Shown: positions 9,801-17,244, numbered from the stretch's first letter. The stretch is DNA of 64,000 bases from Sandaracinaceae bacterium (GCA_017881055.1 JADGRF010000101.1:1-64000), one strand, 5' to 3'. Program-made: numbers and translations. The notes: generated from the sequence alone by a model not told the origin.

Positions 9801-9904
9801 TGCGCCGGGTCGCTCGTGCAGCTCGTCAGCAAGCACGCGAGTTGTACGCATGCCGCCGCCAACAGCAGTCGCCAAACCCCCGCCATGTGCCCGCCGTGGC
9901 TCAT
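3845..9904 (-). CDS. giant lipoprotein with vWA, PPC-like, RCC1 and C-type lectin-like regions
   Basis: A 2019-residue protein. The signal ends in a lipobox (LLTSC, residue ~29). About 200-400 is a von Willebrand A-like domain starting DVYLLIDQSSSM (MIDAS DxSxS) with a later VVLVTDAPMHNG strand. About 400-800 holds repeated beta modules resembling bacterial pre-peptidase C-terminal (PPC) domains. About 810-1165 has seven RCC1 blades, each with HTC..L..G..CWG....GQLGDG. About 1215-1380 resembles a C-type lectin (WHSAGLACKAAGMQL, SWIGVKR, NNCVTLD..GKWSTDAC). About 1440-1730 carries more YYVVVKG beta modules, then a Cys-rich tail. Its ATG overlaps the upstream stop (ATGA) and its stop overlaps the next start, so it is the middle gene of a coupled operon. 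Likely a surface adhesin or scaffold; partner unknown. Confidence 0.85.
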   Translation of the reverse strand: MSHGGHMAGVWRLLLAAACVQLACLLTSCTSDPAQATQHESSITGGATCSDHHEGCACSLHTPPVSCNPAQTATLSTGATALCYEGTRYCRSGLWGSCENVHGFVPSARPATAALIDQTAADLPCSQCDPNCFRLIDTLDPADGPLKPLFSAGLDYDSSGSGLTLSPLMPPPGGMLPGTGLTLMARAGVPASTQYAGQYRPDDADVYLLIDQSSSMAQETLWLYDLWDTQGPGPLLNPALPCVGGNQTLLNQGISGALACMFTNPQVGAGMFRDIPFDPYATDSTLPAAQQAGNAKLEIAFRNQQQLTSTAASIKTAIASFGGVESSGNPDFAGSQIVALDALATGQGFAMGLDRVSVPPSAACPAGHYGYPCFRSAASGMVVLVTDAPMHNGPKPSVYPYNYDLTTLTTMSGTAPSDIVVPNTNDTVAQAYALSSNTQSILATFVGSDTGFTADLPDSIAGCSADDAAPDAFFRFDVTSTTGPVPISLSTDGSAFATTLSVFDGPPLVDTTLPGSNNQNDLFPNASDVGDVTGKSLVASGDTQSMVDDYQGSLFGNACGTNTLAPDAAFAFDVNGASGPVQLALSLDMGAAHPVLALYDKSAGPLPRWPLYTTTLRAAGNDNAHASPYDLPASGAGSDYFTVTGDTSSLAADYDPSVLGGSLCNPDANAKDAAFHLHVNGTRTLRFDTEGSSFDTVLSLHSRPPLASTGNWVTHPASATHDNTNETTGSAYDVGDMIGRQEIYQGDTTGMSADLQDSASCGLDASCGDAVYTVTLSKPTTLRFGVTGSGYIPGVQITRADPANTVAAAVHSLATGAAHTCTLSGGAAYCWGSDSNGQLGNGGASGGADSAAAVAVSGISQARDLAAGARHSCAVLNDGSVSCWGQGGSGQLGDNSQTDALAPVSTQLGALGTSIQIAAGDAHSCALLANGSIACWGDNARGQLGDGTTTQRLTPVLVSGGTAFVLVAANGNHTCGIRASDHAVLCWGEGRYGQLGDGSTGIHTALAPSLVPGFSHATSLSLGQNHSCAVLSSGRVMCWGRGANGQLGQGTTSDKATPVAVKNYDGSGMLDNAVGDAGGGRAHTCVRTLEGYVFCWGDNSKRQVGDGTSNGSSTRPTGVASLIDASEVVSYYDHVCALRTTGELVCWGDGAHYQLGNGATGVKNVPVSAEPGGGANKVAFGNGAVDLPFASACQSLAQAPEAGCTYGASPSTGESYSFCSTQSRTWHSAGLACKAAGMQLLDVNTVGENAYVASYLSGPSWIGVKRASSSDWLDLQSNVDFQNPSNDLVWHTDTASAQNCPFIGPCSTTPTKGHFINDLPSDPAAADLVDSNPWSSASTWVSNTEPKPTDVTWGNNCVTLDPQGKWSTDACSAVPKPSCGFLGHGCLLGALRSTLANLAGGVLGWLSAGSISLTDLVHLGSGGLFSSPHFSGGVERPYVCEQENTSRDVTLDAGTYYVVVKGIADGQNGNTCTGPYNLSIVDVGAPSGGFLGCDDNGVADTTSAVIQSTLGSGDYYVVVKGKHANDAGAYNLTVRDVTAVQTSELTCGAGGGTGAPAQVTMTAQPGHQYYALVKGDTPIDKGPYTLAIRDLSRVSGARLGCDAQSGPGGGSALTLPLDTGTYYAVLKGRGPTEAGNYRLTVGGATATSSSFVPPTYDQTIAALGANNLRVATVLSCKGAPCADAQGQATQLAKDTNGNVQLAATAGDVPAAVANAVYDLASLDTVTGQLQFSPSPNPGFVTLGAQTVPTSVACIDAGDGVTFNHCGPGSRPTYGMTLLNPLFTPVLPGPGPLGSYQFTLHLEGKRQGSILYQEDVPLYVIPSGGAAPGTYDMGSYSQDLEGRACEHGNFAASWDDLMFDADVLPETQIDFYACSAYASADLALCAGTGGTSSGYLRVVTVTAGQGVGTTCTVATQGVDCPSGYCSPYTNVCQFLEGASCSSDADCPGSAPGRCHAGPSAATLGTTCQLSSPDANPAVALGAANLEPFVRMRADLTSLGDHSRTPALFYWEARYYCRSVL

Positions 9905-11739
9905 GGCGCGCAGCTCATCGGTGCCATGGTCGCTGCGCGACAGGTTACGCAGGCGGGCGCGGAGCAGCCTGGTGCTGCGCAGCCACCGCCTGCGCAGTCG
10001 GCGTCGATCGCGCCGCAGCCGCAGTTGCAGCTGTCTCCACTTTGCTTTTCCAGCGTGCAGTACCAGTCCGTGCAGGCGGTCGCGCCGCCGTCCGCGGCGT
10101 GGCAGCGTCCGCAGCTGGGTGTGCTGCAGCCGGGCGTCACGCAGCTGGCGAGGCCGGCGCAGTCCGGATCGCTCTCGCGACAGCCGCAGTCACAGACACC
10201 ATCGCCGAACAGCGCAGCGGCGCAGGCGCTGCGCTTGCAGTCGACCGCGCTCGCGCTCGCGTCCCAGCAGCGCGTGCAGGCCGCGCTCCAGCACAGCGGA
10301 TCGCTGCAGCCCTGTCCGCCGCAGTCGGGATCCTGCTCGCCGCAGCCGCAATCGCAGCCGTCGCCCGTGCCGAAATGCGCGGGGTCGCACGTGGAACGAC
10401 AGCTCGTGTGCGTGCCGGTCGCGTCGCGGCAGCTATCGCAGTGGTCGTCTTGGCAACCCGGCTCGGCGCAGCCACCGCCGCCGGCATGGCAGTCGGGGTC
10501 GAGCGCGCCGCAGCCGCAGTCGCAGCCATCGCTCGCGCCGTAGCTCGCAGCCGCGCAGGTCCAGGTCGCCGGGGGCAGGGGCTTGCCGTGCGCGCCGTGA
10601 CGGACCTCGCAGGCGCTGGCTTTGCAGCTGACAGAGTTGCAGCCTTTGCCGGCACAATCGGGATCCGCCTCGCCGCAGCCGCAGTCGCAGGTCGAGCCAT
10701 CCGCGAACGTGGCGGGATCGCAGGCGTAGTGCGTAGGGCAGGGCACGTTGCGGCCGAACTCGTCGTGGCAGCGCGCGCAGGCGCTGACGTCGCAGCCGGC
10801 GCCGCTGCAGCCGGCGCCCTTGCAGTCGGGATCCGCCGTGCCGCAGCCGCAGTCGCAGATTCCGTCGCGCTCGGCTGCGGCGCTGCAGGTCCAGCTGGCA
10901 GCGGCGTGGCATGCACGGATCGCGCCCTTTGCGTCGCGACACACGTCGCAGCCATCGGCACGACAGCCCGGCTCGCTGCACGAGCGCGCCTTGCAGTCGG
11001 GATCCAGGTTGCCGCAGCCGCAGTCGCAGCGACCGTCGCCGAGCGCGCTCTTCGCGCAGGTCCAGGCCGCGGGCTTCTTGCACGCGCCCCAGGTGCCGCT
11101 CGCGTCCACGCAGCGCTGGCAGCCGTCGACGTCGCAGCCCCAGGGGTAGCAGCCTTTGCCCGCGCAGTCGGGATCGTGATCACCGCAGCCGCAATCGCAG
11201 ATGCCGTCGTGCTTGCGCTCCTGCGCGCACAGCCACGCGCCCGGCTCGCCGCAGGGCACGCGCGCGCCGTTCGCGTCGAAGCAGGCGTTGCAAGCGGGCA
11301 CGGTGCAGCTTGCGTCGGCGCAGCCGGCGGGCTCGCACGCTCCGTCGATCGCAGCGCAGCCGCAGTCGCAGATCGCATCGAGCGCGAAATCAGGACGACA
11401 CATCCAGCCGCTCGGCGCGCGTGTGGGATTCTTGCGACCGCCACCACCGAGCGGACCCGCGTCGACACCGAGGCTGGGAAACGCAAAGCTCGCAGCGTCC
11501 GCGGCAGCATCGCGCGCGACCGGCGATCGCATCCCGCCTGCATCGAGACCGTTGCCCGAGACCGGCTGCACCCTGGTCATCGAAGCGCCTTTGCTTCCGC
11601 ACGCGACGGAGCTCGCGGCAGCGACGACGATCAGAGCGAGGCACGAAAGGGCACCCCTCGTGTCGCTCCGTGAAGTTGCGGCGAAGAACCGTCTCACTGC
11701 ACGGCATATGCCACACTTCCGACGGGCATACGACACCAC
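9901..11739 (-). CDS. Cys-rich lipoprotein with nine CDCGCG repeats
   Basis: A 612-residue protein, first gene of the lipoprotein operon. A lipobox ends SSVAC near residue 47, preceded by an unusually long basic leader, so the true start may be further inside. From about residue 110 to the C-terminus there are nine tandem units of 52-57 residues, each reading W/Y-x-C..(G)DG-x-CDCGCG-x2-DPDC-x3-GC..GC...C..C.D..G....C. The last unit runs to the stop. Every unit carries about a dozen Cys, so the protein should be heavily disulphide-bonded or metal-binding outside the cytoplasm. I recognise no named domain. The opposite strand also stays open (Ala/Arg-rich shadows) because of repeated composition. 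Confidence 0.8.
   Translation of the reverse strand: MVSYARRKCGICRAVRRFFAATSRSDTRGALSCLALIVVAAASSVACGSKGASMTRVQPVSGNGLDAGGMRSPVARDAAADAASFAFPSLGVDAGPLGGGGRKNPTRAPSGWMCRPDFALDAICDCGCAAIDGACEPAGCADASCTVPACNACFDANGARVPCGEPGAWLCAQERKHDGICDCGCGDHDPDCAGKGCYPWGCDVDGCQRCVDASGTWGACKKPAAWTCAKSALGDGRCDCGCGNLDPDCKARSCSEPGCRADGCDVCRDAKGAIRACHAAASWTCSAAAERDGICDCGCGTADPDCKGAGCSGAGCDVSACARCHDEFGRNVPCPTHYACDPATFADGSTCDCGCGEADPDCAGKGCNSVSCKASACEVRHGAHGKPLPPATWTCAAASYGASDGCDCGCGALDPDCHAGGGGCAEPGCQDDHCDSCRDATGTHTSCRSTCDPAHFGTGDGCDCGCGEQDPDCGGQGCSDPLCWSAACTRCWDASASAVDCKRSACAAALFGDGVCDCGCRESDPDCAGLASCVTPGCSTPSCGRCHAADGGATACTDWYCTLEKQSGDSCNCGCGAIDADCAGGGCAAPGCSAPACVTCRAATMAPMSCAP
9907..11413 (-). repeat. nine tandem ~165-bp CDCGCG-coding units
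   Basis: These are in-frame tandem units inside the preceding gene, diverged from one another at DNA level but with fixed Cys spacing. Unit 5 ends with an atypical Cys-poor segment (ACEVRHGAHGKPLPPAT) in place of the usual C..C.D..G....C. Confidence 0.75.
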
Positions 11740-11755
11740 TCGGGCTCTGACCTAC

Positions 11756-12238
11756 TCAGGCCGCGAAGCGTTTGCTGGCCCACATGGTTGTGTGGCGATT
11801 GTGCACGGATCCCACACCGCGCGCCGGCTCGGCTACGAATGGCCCGGCAAACGCGAGGATCCGCTCACGGGCGCGAGCGCCAAAGGTCCGAGCGCAGCGC
11901 CCATTTCGCGAATCGACTTGGTCCGGACGGGACATCGGCTCCACGCCTTCGCGCAGCGCGGCGATGGCAATGCCCGCGTCGTTGGCCTCGCCCGCGATCG
12001 AGGCCAACGACGCGGGCATCGCGTCGCTGTCCAGCAGCTCGATCACGTATTGCCCTGCCGTGGCTCGGCGTGCGAGCAGCTGCAACAGGCGCTGGCGCTA
12101 CGGCCGACCGGTGCGCTGACGCCAGCGCTCGTATGCGGCAAAGACTTCGTTCTCGAGATCGAAGGCACGCGCCGTCTGGATGTGGTCTGAACGCGACGTG
12201 TGAGTCGAGGTGAGGGGTCCGCATCCCGTCACACCCAT
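11756..12238 (-). pseudogene. hypothetical reading frame interrupted by one amber codon
   Basis: On the minus strand one frame reads from ATG 12238 to a TGA at 11756-11758 with a single in-frame TAG at 12098-12100. Before it lies SDHIQTARAFDLENEVFAAY and then ERWRQRTGRP; after it lies RQRLLQLLARRATAGQYVIE. Both halves use GC-rich third positions like real genes here, and the joint is helix-like on both sides. This suggests a single ~160-codon gene with a nonsense mutation, or two tiny genes. No family recognised. The plus strand of this stretch gives only Ser/Arg-rich frames. It sits between the lipoprotein operon (same strand) and kinase 1 (divergent, 36 bp away). Confidence 0.4.
11970..12019. 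repeat. perfect 21-bp inverted repeat, 8-nt loop
   Basis: Arms 11970-11990 and 11999-12019 are exact reverse complements with the loop CCCGCGAT. There is no T-run on either side, so it is not a canonical intrinsic terminator. It lies inside the amber-interrupted frame, where it encodes a palindromic-looking stretch (MPASLAS..EANDAGI). Confidence 0.85.
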
Positions 12239-12273
12239 GGACCGCGAAGCACTCGGACGGCTACGATCACTCG

Positions 12274-15200
12274 GTGCAGGTCGAAGTAGCGCCGAGCGAG
12301 GCTCTAGGCGGAGTCCCGGCTCCCAAGGTCATAGCGGGTCGATACGAAGTGCTGGGCGTGATGGGTCGCGGGGGCATGGGCGCGGTCTACCGTGTGCGCG
12401 ACCGCTACAACGATCGGCCGTACGCGCTGAAGCAGTTGACGCGTGGGGGCGCCCACGCGGAGCAGGCGCGCGCGCTGTTCGAGCGAGAGTTTTGCACACT
12501 CGCTTCGCTGCGGCACCCGCGCATCATCGAGGTGCACGACTACGGCCGCGACGAGCGCGGCCCGTTCTTCACGATGGAGCTCCTGGAAGGCGCGGACATG
12601 CGAGATGTCTCGCCGTTGCCTTGGCACACCGCGTGTCACTACCTGCGCGAGGTAGCGACCTCGCTCGCGCTCTTGCACGTGCGCCGCCTGGTGCATCGTG
12701 ACGTGACCCCACGCAACGTGCGCATGACGCCGGACGGACACTGCAAGCTGTTCGACTTCGGCGCGCTCGCCGACACGGGCCAGAGCGGCAGCATGATCGG
12801 CACGCCGCCCTGCATTCCGCCGGAGGCGCTCGACGGAAAGCCGATCGATGCGCGCTTGGATCTCTACGCGCTCGGCTGTCTCGGCTACTTCATGCTGACC
12901 GGCAAGCATGCGTTTCCCGCGACCGACACGCGTCAGCTGCGCACGTTCTGGGCGCGCGAGCTGGTGCTTCCGTCGGCCGCGAAGCCTGCCGTGCGCGAAG
13001 ATGGCGCTGAGCTGCCGGCGATTCCCCCCGAGCTCGACGCGCTGATCGCCTCGCTGATGCAGCTCGATGCCATGGCGCGCCCGTCCAGCGCGGGCGCGGT
13101 GATCGACCGTCTGGAAGTCATCTTGGGCGAGAGCGCGAGGGACGACGTCGGTCTCGCCGCGAGCTACCTGGGCAGCGCACCGCTCACCGGGCGCGAGCCG
13201 CAGCTCTTGCGCCTGCGCCAAGCACTCGAGCAGACCCAACGCGGCCGCGGTCTGTCGATGTTGATCACAGGTCCGACGGGCATGGGCCGCTCGCGCCTGC
13301 TGCTCGAGATCGGCACCGCGGCCAAGCTGCAAGGCGTGCGTACCGTGCGTGCGAACGCCGAGGAGCACGCGCGTCCGTACGGCACGGTGCAGGCGCTGAT
13401 CGTGGCGCTCTTGGAGCAGTGCCCCGAGGCAGCACAGGCCGTGGCAACCGCGCAGGCGCCCGTGCTCGCATACTTCTTTCCGCAGCTGGCGCCCGCGCGT
13501 AGCTCGTTAGCGCCGAAGCTCGACGATGCGATGCACTGGCGCTCGCTGTGTCAGAGCGGGTTTCGAGACTTCTTCGTCGGTCTCTCGCGCGTGCAGCCGC
13601 TCGCGCTCCTGGTCGACGACGTTCATCGGGCCGACGAGAGCTCGGCCTTGATCCTCGCCGGGCTCGCGCACGAAGCGAAGAACATTCCGCTCTTGCTCGT
13701 GTGCACGCAGCGTGAGGAGGACGCGGCCGTGGCGGACGGCGCCGTCGCCGCGCTCACGCACAGCTCTCAGGTGTTGCGTTGCGCCGCGCTCAGCCAGCGC
13801 AACCTACAGCGCTGGCTCGAATCGGTGTTCGGTGACGCGCCGAATCTGCAGCGCTTGTCGCTGTTCTTGCACGAACGCACGGCGGGTCAGCCTGCGCTCG
13901 TGACCGAGCTGCTGCGCTTCTTGATCGAGCAGCGCGAGCTGCGTTACCGCGAGGGCACCTGGGCGTTACCCACAGAGCCGTCGCAGCTGCGTTTGCCGGA
14001 GCGGGCCGAGCAAGCGTTCATCGATCGCCTGACACGGCTCGACACCAGTACCCGCGCGCTCGCCGAGGCACTCAGCATTCATCGCGGAGCGTTGAGCTTT
14101 ACCCTATGCCGAGCGCTGGACGAGCAGGCAGAGGCGGAGCCCGAGCTGCGCGCTCGCCTCGATGCGCTGATCAAGGCCGACGTGCTCTTACCGGCGACCG
14201 AGGGCTATCGCTTCACGAGTCAGCGGCTGCGCGAGCTGTTGAGCGAGGGGCTATCCCCGGAACGTCGACCCGGCTTGCATCGTCGCGTGGCCGACGCAGT
14301 GCTCGCTGCGGACGCGCTGACGGCGCCCGAGCTGCTGGGGGCAGGTCTGCACCTGTTGCAGGCCAACGACGACCGCGGCGCGGACTTGGTCGTGTCCGCC
14401 GCGCTGTCGCTCGCCCGGACGCAGACCGACGTCGGTGCTTCGGTGCGCTTGGTCGAGGCGGCGTTGGCGCTGTTCCACGAGCGCGACGAGAACGACGCTC
14501 GGAAATTGCTGCTGTTGGGCGTGCTCGGGCAAGCGGCGTACATGGTCGATCGCCGGCTGGCGAAGTACGAGAACGAGCTGGCCGACACATTCGATCGCGT
14601 GCTCGGCATGGAGCGCGCTCGGCGGTGGGCGAGCCGGTTCGGCAAGAACGTCGGCGCGTTGCTCGGTCTCGGCTTCGCCGCCTGCCGCTATTGGCTGCGG
14701 CCGAAAGCCGAGCGCCCGTGCGGCTTCGCCGAGATGATGCAAGTCGGAGTCTCTGCGCTGACGTCGCTCGCGGGCACCGCGGCGATCTGCCTCGACGGGC
14801 CGGCGATCCAGCGCATCGTGAGTCGCATCCGGCCGCTCGCGGCCTTGGGGCGAGAGCACGCCGGTGGCTACGCCTACGCGTATTGCGTTGGTCTGCACAT
14901 GGTCACCGAGGACCGCTTCGCCAAGACGTATGCGTGTTTTCTTCAGCTCGAGGCCACGCTGAAGAAACCAGGCGTCATGCCGACGGTCGCGCCGGCCTCG
15001 CTGCGCGTCTTCGAAGGCGGCGTGAACTACGTGCTCGGTGTGTTCGAGAGCTTTCGCAGCGACGCGCACGCACTCGAGCGTGCCGATGCGCTCGAACGCA
15101 GCGGCAACCCGGTGCACGAGCTGATCGCCGAGCAGCTGCGTCTGCAGTACTACGGCTTCCGCGGCGAAGCCGAAGAAGTGCGCAAGGCCTACGAGAGTAT

Positions 15201-16395
15201 GGAGGCTTGTGCGATCCAGACCGGCTACTCGTGGCAAGTCGAGACCTGGTCGGCGATTGCAACCAATTTGTACGCCACGCTGTGGGAGGACGTGATCATC
15301 GCCAAGCGTTCGCTCGACGAAACCGCTCGCATGGCGCGCGAGGTGCCCTCGCTGCAGCGGTACGCCACGACGAGCGATGCCACATACAACATCTTGCGCG
15401 GCAAGCCGCGCGAGTCCATCCAGCTGTACGCGGCGCTCTTGCCTGCTGAGCCACCGCTGTCACGTATCGGCTGGTCGGTGAGCTACGGTCTGCTTGCCCA
15501 AGCGCACAACCAGGTCGGCGAGCACGATAAGGCCAAAGAGATTTGCGAGCGCGTGCTGGCGACAGTCGACCCCGCGGACGCGCCCTACGCGGCGATGCGC
15601 ATCTACGTCGAGACGGCGCTCGTCAACGCGCTCGCGGCGCTGGGCCAGGGCGATGCCGCGCGCAAGCTGATTGCCGAGCTGTTGCAACGCTACGCGCCCA
15701 GCGGCAATCCGCTCGTGCTTGGCACGGTGCACGAGGCGGCTGCGGAGATTGCGCTGGCAGCCGGTGACCGCAAGACCTTCCTCGTGCACTTGAAGGAGGT
15801 GGAAGCCCACTTCACGAAGCTCGGTAACCCCGCGCTGATCGCACGCTTCCAGCGCCTCTCGGACATCGCGGGCGAGGGTGGCGGGATGGGCGCGAAGGTT
15901 GCGATCATGCGCGAGGTGAAGGCGTTCGATGCCGCGATGTCCAGCGTGGCAGAGCTCGAGCTCGGCGCGCGTCACATGCTCGCGTGGCTGATGGACAAGT
16001 GCGAGGGCCTGGAAGGCTACTTGCTGGTGCGCGCAGAAGGCGAGCCGCGCTTGGTCGCTGCGACCAGCATCAAAGAGCCACCGAGCGAGGTGTTCGATAC
16101 CGTGGCGCAGGCGCTGCGCTCGTTCGGCAGCGAGGACGACACCACGAACATGGGGACGCAGGTCGCGACCCAGACGGGCCGCGACGGCAACGCCTCGCAC
16201 CTGTACCTGCTCAGCTACTTGGAGGGTGACCGCTACTGCGCGGAGGGCGCGCTCGTGTTGCTCGGGCGATCGTCGCGCGCGGCGCCGCCGGTGCGCTTCG
16301 AGTTGCTGCACGCGGCCGCGAAGCAGCTGTGTCGGTTACGCGCCACGACGAATACGACGCCCCCGACGGAACACCAAGAGGCCGCAGGCGAGTAG
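12274..16395 (+). CDS. giant Ser/Thr protein kinase with ATPase and TPR-like region (kinase 1)
   Basis: 1373 residues from a GTG start. The kinase domain (about 22-290) has the Gly loop GRGGMGAVY, the Lys in YALKQL, HRDVTPRN (catalytic D, about residue 143) and DFG (about 161). The APE motif is replaced by CIPPEAL and the activation loop is short. About 310-660 is a STAND/AAA-like ATPase: P-loop GPTGMGRSR near 332 and LLVDDVHRADESS as Walker B. The rest is alpha-helical with TPR-like repeats, and a possible GAF-like end (about 1200-1330). No transmembrane segment is seen. The architecture matches PknK-like regulatory kinases common in myxobacteria. The target is unknown; cytoplasmic signalling is inferred. 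Confidence 0.88.
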   Translation: MQVEVAPSEALGGVPAPKVIAGRYEVLGVMGRGGMGAVYRVRDRYNDRPYALKQLTRGGAHAEQARALFEREFCTLASLRHPRIIEVHDYGRDERGPFFTMELLEGADMRDVSPLPWHTACHYLREVATSLALLHVRRLVHRDVTPRNVRMTPDGHCKLFDFGALADTGQSGSMIGTPPCIPPEALDGKPIDARLDLYALGCLGYFMLTGKHAFPATDTRQLRTFWARELVLPSAAKPAVREDGAELPAIPPELDALIASLMQLDAMARPSSAGAVIDRLEVILGESARDDVGLAASYLGSAPLTGREPQLLRLRQALEQTQRGRGLSMLITGPTGMGRSRLLLEIGTAAKLQGVRTVRANAEEHARPYGTVQALIVALLEQCPEAAQAVATAQAPVLAYFFPQLAPARSSLAPKLDDAMHWRSLCQSGFRDFFVGLSRVQPLALLVDDVHRADESSALILAGLAHEAKNIPLLLVCTQREEDAAVADGAVAALTHSSQVLRCAALSQRNLQRWLESVFGDAPNLQRLSLFLHERTAGQPALVTELLRFLIEQRELRYREGTWALPTEPSQLRLPERAEQAFIDRLTRLDTSTRALAEALSIHRGALSFTLCRALDEQAEAEPELRARLDALIKADVLLPATEGYRFTSQRLRELLSEGLSPERRPGLHRRVADAVLAADALTAPELLGAGLHLLQANDDRGADLVVSAALSLARTQTDVGASVRLVEAALALFHERDENDARKLLLLGVLGQAAYMVDRRLAKYENELADTFDRVLGMERARRWASRFGKNVGALLGLGFAACRYWLRPKAERPCGFAEMMQVGVSALTSLAGTAAICLDGPAIQRIVSRIRPLAALGREHAGGYAYAYCVGLHMVTEDRFAKTYACFLQLEATLKKPGVMPTVAPASLRVFEGGVNYVLGVFESFRSDAHALERADALERSGNPVHELIAEQLRLQYYGFRGEAEEVRKAYESMEACAIQTGYSWQVETWSAIATNLYATLWEDVIIAKRSLDETARMAREVPSLQRYATTSDATYNILRGKPRESIQLYAALLPAEPPLSRIGWSVSYGLLAQAHNQVGEHDKAKEICERVLATVDPADAPYAAMRIYVETALVNALAALGQGDAARKLIAELLQRYAPSGNPLVLGTVHEAAAEIALAAGDRKTFLVHLKEVEAHFTKLGNPALIARFQRLSDIAGEGGGMGAKVAIMREVKAFDAAMSSVAELELGARHMLAWLMDKCEGLEGYLLVRAEGEPRLVAATSIKEPPSEVFDTVAQALRSFGSEDDTTNMGTQVATQTGRDGNASHLYLLSYLEGDRYCAEGALVLLGRSSRAAPPVRFELLHAAAKQLCRLRATTNTTPPTEHQEAAGE

Positions 16396-16488
16396 GAAGA
16401 ACGGCGCGCTCGAAGAGTTGCCAGGGTAGCGCTCGTAGAGTCGCTGCAACGCGGGTAGCTCGCGCTTGCACGGGCCGCACCACGAGCC
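16336..16488 (-). other. orphan WCGPC-TM-Arg tail in the pirin frame after its stop
   Basis: Directly after the pirin TGA and in the same frame, 50 codons run to a TAA at 16336-16338. They read GSWCGPCKRELPALQRL, then YPGNSSSAPFFLLACGLLVF and RRGRRIRRGA. The CxxC resembles a thioredoxin active site. The overall Cys - hydrophobic helix - Arg pattern also resembles a MYXO-CTERM sorting tail. There is no ATG or GTG in frame, only a TTG that would leave 35 residues. It overlaps the 3' end of kinase 1 antisense. It could be a gene remnant, a readthrough extension, or chance. Confidence 0.3.
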
Positions 16489-17187
16489 TCACGCGAGATC
16501 GAACGCCAAGAGCTCGGCGTGCTCGACACCTTCGAGCGTGACCTTTGTTGCATCGCTGATCGCGACCGCATCACCGGCCGACAGCTCGTGGCCCTGCACG
16601 CGTGCCTGACCGCGCGCGACGTGAATGAACGCGTGGCGACCGGGCGCCAGCTCGAGCGTGACGTGCTCCGAGCGATCGAGGCGCGTCGCGTAGAGCGCGG
16701 CATCCGTGTGAATCGTGACGCTCCCCGCTCGGCCGTCGCGCGATGCGACCAGGCGCAGCTGGTTGCGCTTGTCCTGCTCGGTGAACGTCTTCTGCTCGTA
16801 GCTGGGCGCAAGGCCGCGCGCGCTCGGTACGAGCCAAATTTGCAGGAAATGCACGGGCTCCGCAGTCGACGCGTTCTTCTCGCTGTGCGTGACGCCGGTG
16901 CCTGCGCTCATCCGCTGCAGATCGCCGGGACGAATCACCGAACCGGTGCCCAGCGAGTCGCGGTGCTCGAGGCCGCCTTCGAGCACGTACGAAACAATCT
17001 CCATATCGCGATGCGGATGGGTCGGAAAGCCGCGGCCCGGGGCGACGCGATCTTCGTTCAGCACGCGCAGCGCCCGAAACCCCATGTGCGCGGGGTCGTG
17101 GTAGTCGGCGAACGAGAACGTGTGATGCGAATCGAGCCAACCGTGGTCGGCGTGTCCGCGCTCCTTGGAACGACGCAGGGTGATCAT
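16489..17187 (-). CDS. pirin family protein
   Basis: 232 residues, a bicupin of usual pirin length. The metal ligands of the N-terminal cupin are present: HPHRDMEIV (two His) and GVTHSEKN (His and Glu). GRGFPTHPHRD and MSAGTGVTHSE are the family signatures. Some relatives (E. coli YhhW) have quercetin 2,3-dioxygenase activity; others are transcriptional co-regulators, so the reaction here is open. The ATG at 17187 starts directly at ITLRRSKERGHADHGWLDSH, the conserved N-terminus, and is preferred over an upstream in-frame start at 17220. It follows the GGDEF gene on the same strand after 57 bp. The frame continues openly past its TGA (see the orphan tail). Confidence 0.9.
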   Translation of the reverse strand: MITLRRSKERGHADHGWLDSHHTFSFADYHDPAHMGFRALRVLNEDRVAPGRGFPTHPHRDMEIVSYVLEGGLEHRDSLGTGSVIRPGDLQRMSAGTGVTHSEKNASTAEPVHFLQIWLVPSARGLAPSYEQKTFTEQDKRNQLRLVASRDGRAGSVTIHTDAALYATRLDRSEHVTLELAPGRHAFIHVARGQARVQGHELSAGDAVAISDATKVTLEGVEHAELLAFDLA

Positions 17188-17244
17188 GGCGGGCAGCGTA
17201 GCACTACGCGCAAGCCCCACCAGCGCTGGACTTCACTCACTCAT

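Noticed and set aside
9850..11673. 607-codon plus-strand frame opposite the Cys-repeat lipoprotein
   Set aside because: Ala/Arg/Val-rich mirror of the repeated Cys/Gly/Asp codons; no domain, no ribosome site.
16489..16491. TGA read as selenocysteine in the pirin frame
   Set aside because: No SECIS-like hairpin is evident and the UGA falls at the normal end of pirin.
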